Assembly (NCBI GenBank): GCA_020747065.1
Contig: JAGMVK010000002.1
Location: 1 to 64,000, forward strand
Direction of reading: 5' to 3'
From: Cadophora sp. MPI-SDFR-AT-0126
Taxonomy: Eukaryota; Ascomycota; Leotiomycetes; Helotiales; Ploettnerulaceae
DNA: 64,000 bases
Position 1 is the first letter of the stretch, and each line of letters opens with the position of its first letter. Positions 57,556 through 64,000 of the stretch are shown piece after piece. The position numbers were made by a program, and so were the translations under genes. The notes beneath the pieces were generated by a model. It worked only from the letters and a program-made list of their open reading frames with translations. It was not told where the DNA came from and ran no database searches.

Positions 57556-59837
57556 GGAGCCTTTGGGGTCGATCTAAACCTGTTGGGGCCGAATCTCCTA
57601 GAAACAAGTCAATCGGTGAGTTGCCAAAGGTGACTTGGAGAAATGAAGAAACATACAGATGATTCCAAGCGATTTCGTTCAAAGGCTGTTGGTCGATATC
57701 GGTATCCTGGAGGCAGGTTATCCGCTTAATGTGTATTGGGATATTAATTGAAAAACCGAGGATGGTCTATATACTGCGCTAGCTGGGTTCTCTTGGGCAG
57801 AGAGAGAAGCGATCGGGTTATCCTAGACCTGTGAAGGCGTTGGTATGAAATCCATGTCTCGGGCCCCTGGGGATGATTGGGGATGGGCAAAACAACAACA
57901 TGGAAAGGAGTCCTCTTACATCGGATTGCGAAGTAAACTCGGGCGGTGGTAGAGATATCGATCGGCAGGGGATCTGCCCAGACCATCTAGATCGATCTTT
58001 AAAGGTAAAAAGGAGGCAAGATCATCACCAGTAGGCTCTTCTGGCTATTGCGAGACGACTTCTTCTGAAGGCGGATAGGATGCTAAAGCATCACCGGCAG
58101 GTTTTTCCAAACCGCCAGGGGGCTCTTGAACGTCTGCCAAATCCACATCTTGACAAGAGCAGCACTGTTAGCTGTAGGTTGGCGGGCACCATTCTTGTTC
58201 GTAGATTTGCTGGAGTTCTGCTTGGGCGATTCTTTGACATACGAGAGATCAACGCGCTCGTTGAGAAATTGTGGGAGATAGACGGCAAGAGGTAAGAGTA
58301 TTGGAGAAGCCATCTCGAAGGTGAAAAATATCTACCTATTTGTGGTACGCGTGGACCAGATGATGAGTAGCTGGGAGCCTGTCTTCGGGATGGGTGTATA
58401 ACTTCGTAATAGTCCTGACGCTAGTGAAGTTTTGAGGGTTCAACTTGGAATCGGTCGAGTTTAATCTCTTACAAATGTTGCTTAGTGAGATGCCAATAAT
58501 CAATAACGCCGAAACTTCAACGTTCATTTTGTAGCGAACGATGAACAAGACTGTAGTGAATACCCAATTGTGTTAGCAACGCAGTCGCAGGCGTGCTAAG
58601 GTCGAGCTAAGCTCGAAGTAGTCGCATCCTGTTTGGCATTGAAGCGAGCGTTCAAGCCATGCCTAACACCCCCGGAAAACAAGATATTTGGCTGATTATC
58701 TGCCAACGAACCTCATCTTTTTTAAGAGCCAAAGTCATTCACGTTACACCTCGGAGAGCCTAGTTCGTTATCGCTATAGCGACTGAATCCAGAAGCGCCG
58801 ACGAGGCTGTCGCCATCTACCAAATCTCTATCTCCACCACAACTTCGACTCTAACTCCAACTCCAATCCCACGCGCCCTGTTTTCCTCATCATTCTTAGT
58901 CAAGCACCTCCGTCTCTACCACGTAAATTGACTTCAACATCACTCTCTTTACGTCAAGAGTCAACAACTCAATAGAGACCTCACAACGACAGCGCCGGCT
59001 CTGCCAACGCCGACTCCAATGGATACACCTCTGAATCTGCCGTCGACACCTAAATTCGGATCCGTCGGTGCTACCCAACTAACAGTTGGAGTCCTGGTCC
59101 ACCAATAGCGATGTCTATTGCATAGCTGGCTCGTGACCTCTGTTGTAGGTTTGCTTTTGAACTTTGTGAGATCGTGGTCATACGATGGGCCGAGCGACAG
59201 TCAACATAAAGTACCCACGAACACGAGGAAGTTTTACCAAATTGCTTAGAGCAGATCATTTCATTTCTTTCTTTGCCAAAGCGCTAATCAGAATTCTAGG
59301 GTTTGACTTTTTGTCTCTACCTATCCTTCTTCTTATACGATCTCAATTCCAGTCCCGACACGTCGGGGATTACTTGCCTTCCGCGAATAGCAATTAGACA
59401 CAAACAGCACTTCAGGGCTTGGAACTGGGATAAGATTTTATATTTGGTCACTTCATTGAGTAAGGACATCGATTGGTTAGCTGGTCGATTGAACTTGGTC
59501 TCTGCATAATATTCGGTGGGAGCTTTTGGGAAGATATCTTGGAACACTGGCGTGATTGGCGTCTCTGGGCTCTTTGGATATCAATGCATTAACAACGCGT
59601 GTGTTTACGACACCTCCAACCTTCTACCCTTCCGTTTCTTGTGACTTGATTGATGCAGTGACACGACGGTTCGCGATTAGTTATCACGCTACACAACTGG
59701 TGCTACTTACCATCCCGAACTTCTCCTCGAGAAATTATCTTCCATAGCGAAACAAGAAAGTTATGTTAGAATATCATGCACTATAGGCATGAGAAGCAGA
59801 AACAATTCTTCGTTTTCTATTTCTATTTATTGTGTTT
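57556..59837. other. Gene-poor region
   Basis: About 2.3 kb upstream of the helicase remnant. Minus-strand ORFs at 57744-57986 and 58083-58313 and others are short and unrecognised. A pyrimidine-rich stretch (ACTCCAACTCCAATCCC-like) lies near 58840-58870. No RNA gene is seen. Confidence 0.4.
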
Positions 59838-59968
59838 AACGTCGAGGCGACTTGTTGAGGCGGAGACCGAGACGGCAAGCCTGATGGTAGAGTGCAAATG
59901 AAAGGGAAATGTCGAGACGACATTTTGAGGCGGAAACCGAGACGGCCAACCTGACTGTAGTGCGCAAA
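59838..59968. repeat. Imperfect tandem duplication, two units about 71 bp apart
   Basis: Unit 1 (59838-59898) contains GAGGCGGAGACCGAGACGGC and unit 2 (59909-59968) contains GAGGCGGAAACCGAGACGGC. Both begin GTCGAG-CGAC and end with a TAG-GTGC-AAA block. Similarity is about 80-85 percent by eye. It lies just 3' of the following gene. Confidence 0.65.
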
Positions 59969-60007
59969 ACAGAAGAAGGAAGGACGTGTAAAATGTTCAC
60001 TGGTGAT

Positions 60008-61235
60008 TCATGCTTGGTGTAAGTCTTTCCAAAGAGCAGATTGGACTTTCTTGTTAGCGTAAATGTCCCAATCGTACGATGGATAATCAGCAAACTCAAG
60101 TCTTGATGGACGAACAGTGTTGTGGTGATTTAGTCCTCCCCATACCTTGCGGAACTGATATCTGTTAGTAGTCGAGACACTGACAGGGGTTCTACGAATG
60201 CGATAAGAAGACTTACACCTGTGAGAAGCGGCTTGGGTGCGACGTTGCGAGGGATGAAGTAATTCGGGGTTGGCCCATTGACGTCGTGGTTGATGAAGAA
60301 GAGGTAGTTGGCGTCCAGTAGTAGAATCGGCCGGCTTGTTTGATGTTGAACGAATCTGCCCTTGAGGGCTACCAATCGCTGTTGCTCGTGGAAGTTGGGA
60401 GGTTGTACCCGGGGAGCCAACGAGCTGAAGGCAAAGTTGAGGTTGGTGGTGTCACCGATGACCATAACAAGAAACCATTGTAAGACCCACGGATTTTGTG
60501 CGAGGAAGGGTTCCCAAAGAAGTGCAATTCTTTGATCCTGTTTGCACCAATCTTCGGGAGTCATGGACAGGAAGGCTGCAGCGGTCTCAACAACATGCCT
60601 GCTTGATTGTTAGTGTAAAAAGTAACAGCGAGCAAGAAGGATGTGATACTGACAGGCAGATTGGATGGAGTGCTTTAGGAACAAGCAGAGATCGTGCCGT
60701 TATTTCGACACTCGCCAAGCTCTTCTCAACCCATTGTGCAGCTCCACTTTGGGGGCTACCTTGAAAAAGCGCGGGGAGGTAGTTCATGTATTCAGCGGCG
60801 TGCTGAGGAGGCCCATCGTGGAATGCAAACAACTTAATGTACTTCTTTACGAATCTTAGCTGGGTCCCGCGACTGGGAACTTGGCCGTAGTTTCGTGCAT
60901 CAGCTCGATCGTCCATTGGCGCATCAGGGACTGCCTCTACGTCATCAGGAAGCTTCTTGAAAGGTACGTAAGTCGAGTTCCCGCATGTTATGGTGCCAGC
61001 GGCCCATCTGGGCGGGACAAATTGAACGTCCTCGGGGACTTTTCCCTCGGGTCGCGCGGGACTCCGCAGAAAGTTGAGCTCCCGAGGATAAGCTTGGATG
61101 GTGCTCGTGACTCGGTCTCGGATGGTCTGTCGATCTGCGACGAGTGCTGCGTGAACGGTCAGTCATGATCTAGAGAGGATGGGTGGGGCTCCTACTCGCG
61201 GTGGGGACGCGCTTGGTGGCTGGTGGGGGAGGCAT
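60008..61235 (-). CDS. Four-exon protein of unknown family
   Basis: Exons 61235-61196, 61146-60654, 60598-60217 and 60154-60008 join with GT-AG introns of 49, 55 and 62 bp into 354 codons in frame (353 aa). That agreement strongly supports a real gene. The start is MPPPPATKRVPTA. Other readable parts are YPRELNFLRSPARPEGKVPE, FVKKYIKLFAFHDGPPQHAA, PEDWCKQDQRIALLWEPFL, QNPWVLQWFLVMVIGDTTNL and the end PSRLEFADYPSYDWDIYANK. There is no signal peptide; one moderately hydrophobic stretch (WVLQWFLVMVIG) is probably core. Cys is rare. I do not recognise the family, and no catalytic motif is evident. Confidence 0.75.
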
Positions 61236-62467
61236 GATGATTGTGGTGGACGAGGAGGTGAGAGATGTTTGTGGATAGACGGCGGCGCGCCTCAAGAAGA
61301 GTTTATTTGTCCACTCAAATAGAAAGGTGGAGGAAGATTGCGATCTGTGGGGCGAGGTTTTGTGGGTGGGAATTTTGCTAGCGTGCAGCCGAAATCAGGG
61401 AGAAAGGCAGGCAAGAGTTGGGCACGCAGGGCGAAATGGAAGTCAGAGATCAGGCTCAAAGCTCGAATGGAAAGTCAGGTTCAAGAAAATGGTGAATGTA
61501 AGTCTGCCCATTGCTGAAATGTGATTGGATACAGTTGCCAGTTGTACCAAGAGCCATTACAATTTATGTATTTGAGTTCATGCAATGTGTCCCCATCGCT
61601 CAGAGAAAACCTGCCAGTGTCTCCGTTTATCTTAAGGGGTGTTCACTAAACTTCACGGGCAATTGAGTCCCATTTTTTCCGAGACATACAGATAGAAAGA
61701 GGACATAAGTCTGAATAGGTAAAGGATGTTCCAGTTGCACCGAACGCGGTACCCGAGGGCGAGGAGCTAGTCTGGGCGGGCTGTGGCAGGTAACGCCAAA
61801 TCTGAATTTTGTCTGAGCTCTCCAAATTCTGATGTCTTTGCATCTGTTGAGCAGATTGAGATGTCTTACTAGAAGCATTTGATTCGAAGGTGAATTAACT
61901 CGTCGACTCAGAGATTGCTAACAACATTCGAATGAGGGCAACAGTAAAACACACCTCTGGACGATAATTTTTTCAAGCAGGGATGCAGTGCATTCTCGGC
62001 TACTCTGATAAAGTCATCGACGTTCTTGAAGCGCTCAGATCTTGAGTCTTCCACCCTGTAGGCGCCGAAAAGTAATGTATGCTTCTCCAATTGGTCCTTG
62101 AGCAGGGTCAAAATTTTACAGGTTGACGCTATTCACTGCTCTTCTAATTCTACAGACTTTGGTCCCCAAAATCTCCCCTCGGAGTACCTCCAGTTATTAT
62201 CATTCCTTTACAGATGTAGCTCATTTTAATGCGCCATTTGTTTACATTCAGGGGTACCTCGCTTATCTATGGTCATCCCTGAAATAGCGGGGTAGAGGAA
62301 CCAAGCCACTAGGGCAAAAGATATCTCATCGCGACGGCAATAACATCTTAAGCGTTGACCAAACATCACAAGTAATTCGGGAGATTGGCAGAACGGATTC
62401 GCCATCAGTTTTAGATATCTTCTCCAAACTCCGATCGTTAATAGTAAAAATACAACACTGCGCTTAC
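61236..62467. other. Intergenic region, no gene recognised
   Basis: About 1.2 kb between the unknown-family gene (leftward) and the SNF2-like gene's stop. It holds the promoter of the former. Minus-strand ORFs at 61627-61878, 61908-62111 and 62226-62471 have no recognised motif; the last could be extra 3' coding sequence of the SNF2-like gene but shows no family feature. Confidence 0.4.
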
Positions 62468-64000
62468 TCAACCGTCACCGAGTAAGATCACCTCGGTCTG
62501 ACGAACCTCTTCCTCGTTAATCCTTGTCCCTGCAGTCTCTTTTCTATCCACCTGTCTTTGCAATATTTTGCCCTCAATCTCACAGCCATCGTTAATCAGC
62601 CGAAATGACCTTGAGATTGGGTTCCTCTGGCCAATGCGGTGCACTCGACCATACGCTTGTAATTCATGGATAAATTCGTAGTCCGGTTCCATTACCACAA
62701 CATAGCAGGCTCGCTGCAATTGCAGACCGACCCCAATCACTCGAGTCAGTCCAATGAGAATCTGGACTTCCTTTCTGTTTTTGTGGCTGTTCTTGTCGTC
62801 GGCGTTACCAGTGAATGCATTGATGATCTTAACCTTCTCACTTGGTCTCATCCTCCCTGGGATGAGACCGACAAGATCCTTGTACTCCGGAAAGTATTTT
62901 TCAATGAACTAAAAATGTCAGTGCAAGCCCATCACAAGGCGGTGGATAACGATACTAACCAAGCTCAAGATATACGCGACCTGTGGGAAGGCCGTCATGA
63001 TCACCAACCTATGTTCATTACCCTCAATATCTCGAAGTCCTTTCAAATTCACAATGAAGTCGTACAGCCAAAGACACTTAGGGCTGTTTTCCACGATAGC
63101 TCTGAGATTCTTCTTATATGGATTCGAATCTCGAGCTGGTGCTTTTATGAATCCTTGAACCTCTTCCTGCGACAGATTCAATGGCTTTTCCAGCTGCGGC
63201 GAAGCGAGTTGCTGAAGATACGGAAATGTTGCGAGAAGTCTAGACCTCCAGTGCGCACGGATCATGACATTGAAGCCGAGTCTCACTGGCCGAATATTGG
63301 ACCGCCTCAACTCTGGGGCAGTCTGGTCCCACTTTGATTGGAGTGTCGCAAGCATGGTTTCCTTCTCAACTTCAAATTGTTTCTCGTAGTCGCGAATGTC
63401 CTCCTTGAATGTGCCATCAGACACCAACGTCACATCTGTGTGGATGTGCGGCTTCATATTGACAAGCGGATGGCCGAACCACATGGTGTCTGCTGTGCGT
63501 CGGATCATATACTTCGTCAAAAAAGTTTTGAACTCTGAGAGACAGGCATCGACAGCATTATTGTCAAGTTTGTCACTTTTCAGCTGCTCGTCGAACTGTT
63601 TGCAGATTCGATCTAATTTCTTCCAAGAGAAGGCTTCGTCCACGGTTTCCGAGTGCTTCTCGATAGCCCAAAGAACACCTTCGATGCCTCTGGGTGTCTG
63701 AGAAAATGGAGTTCCGGAATATCCCCACACGAAAGGTCGCACAGAGTTATTGAATCTGGGAAGGTCGGTGAGGATTTTTGCGCGTCCCGAGTTTTTGAAG
63801 TACTCTTCATGGCACTCATCAATCATAGCTATTCCAAAAATCAGTGAACACCTGTTTTGTCTAGAAACCTTTACCCAGGAACTACCGATGTTAGCAAAGA
63901 ACTCCACAAAGCAGAGGGTCCTTACTTGTGATCCTTGGTGTCGCGGATGTATCCTCCTTCAGCCTTAGAGAATTCCTTGACTAGCTTTGGAAAGTCTTCT
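62468..64000 (-). CDS. SNF2-family ATPase/helicase, C-terminal part (runs off the right edge)
   Basis: Three exon segments are visible: 64000-63926, 63851-62960 and 62908-62468, joined in frame across introns 63925-63852 (74 bp) and 62959-62909 (51 bp). The protein includes FGIAMIDECHEEYFKNSG (motif II, DECH), VWGYSGTPFSQTPRG (motif III), KTFLTKYMIRRTADTMW, LVIMTAFPQVAYILSL, and in the second RecA lobe ILIGLTRVIGVGLQLQRACY (motif V) and ELQAYGRVHRIGQRNP (motif VI). These are SNF2/Rad54-like ATPase motifs. The Walker A lysine and the N-terminal part lie beyond the window. It may act on chromatin, but many fungal SNF2-like genes of this kind are uncharacterised. No break is seen in the visible part. 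Confidence 0.85.

Noticed and set aside
1..64000. CRISPR arrays, bacterial operons, rRNA or tRNA genes
   Set aside because: None seen: no regularly spaced repeats, no tRNA-like cloverleaf noticed, and the genome is eukaryotic. A tRNAscan-SE run would be needed to exclude tRNAs fully.

Overview
The window is genomic DNA of a filamentous ascomycete (Pezizomycotina; I do not name a species). Genes are split by short introns of about 45-90 bp with ordinary fungal splice sites. Gene families include a highly reducing PKS, cutinase, a GH5 mannanase with a CBM1, a HET-domain protein and a DUF7703-like membrane protein. Decayed sequences carry stop codons at positions where family members have Trp, Gln or Arg, as expected from C-to-T / G-to-A (RIP-like) mutation. 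Moderate-GC gene islands alternate with AT-rich, gene-poor tracts (about 0.6-2.3 kb, 25.8-27.4 kb, 36.4-36.8 kb).

Layout: 0-2.4 kb holds remnants of a STAND-type N-terminal domain and a SIR2-like domain, cut by an LTR. 2.6-14.4 kb, all on the minus strand, is a compact polyketide locus: an eight-exon highly reducing PKS (KS-AT-DH-MT-ER-KR-ACP, 2669 aa), a LovG/FSH1-type serine hydrolase and a membrane-bound O-acyltransferase. A secreted cutinase and a DHA2-type MFS exporter follow on the plus strand (15.5-20 kb). 21.8-25.6 kb holds a piggyBac-type element with terminal inverted repeats, a MITE, a second copy of the same LTR and a dead 3'-5' exonuclease gene. 27.9-31.2 kb carries a dead P450 beside a dead Zn2Cys6 regulator. 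32.8-45.8 kb mixes intact secreted or membrane genes (carboxylesterase, DUF7703-like protein, GH5-CBM1 mannanase) with fragments (FG-GAP protein, RNase T2, P450) and MITEs. 46-52.8 kb has a Helitron scrap, an intact HET gene and a broken TolB-like propeller gene. 53.7-57.6 kb is a broken SF1 helicase, 60-61.2 kb a clean four-exon gene of unknown family, and 62.5-64 kb the C-terminal part of a SNF2-like ATPase that runs off the right edge.

How the genes fit together: the PKS has every reductive domain and a C-methyltransferase with their visible catalytic motifs, but no release domain. The adjacent hydrolase is the natural candidate for product release and the acyltransferase for esterifying a hydroxyl. 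The MFS protein is a plausible exporter. No intact pathway regulator is visible; the only Zn2Cys6 gene found is degenerate. All functions are read from motifs and remembered family features. No search was run.
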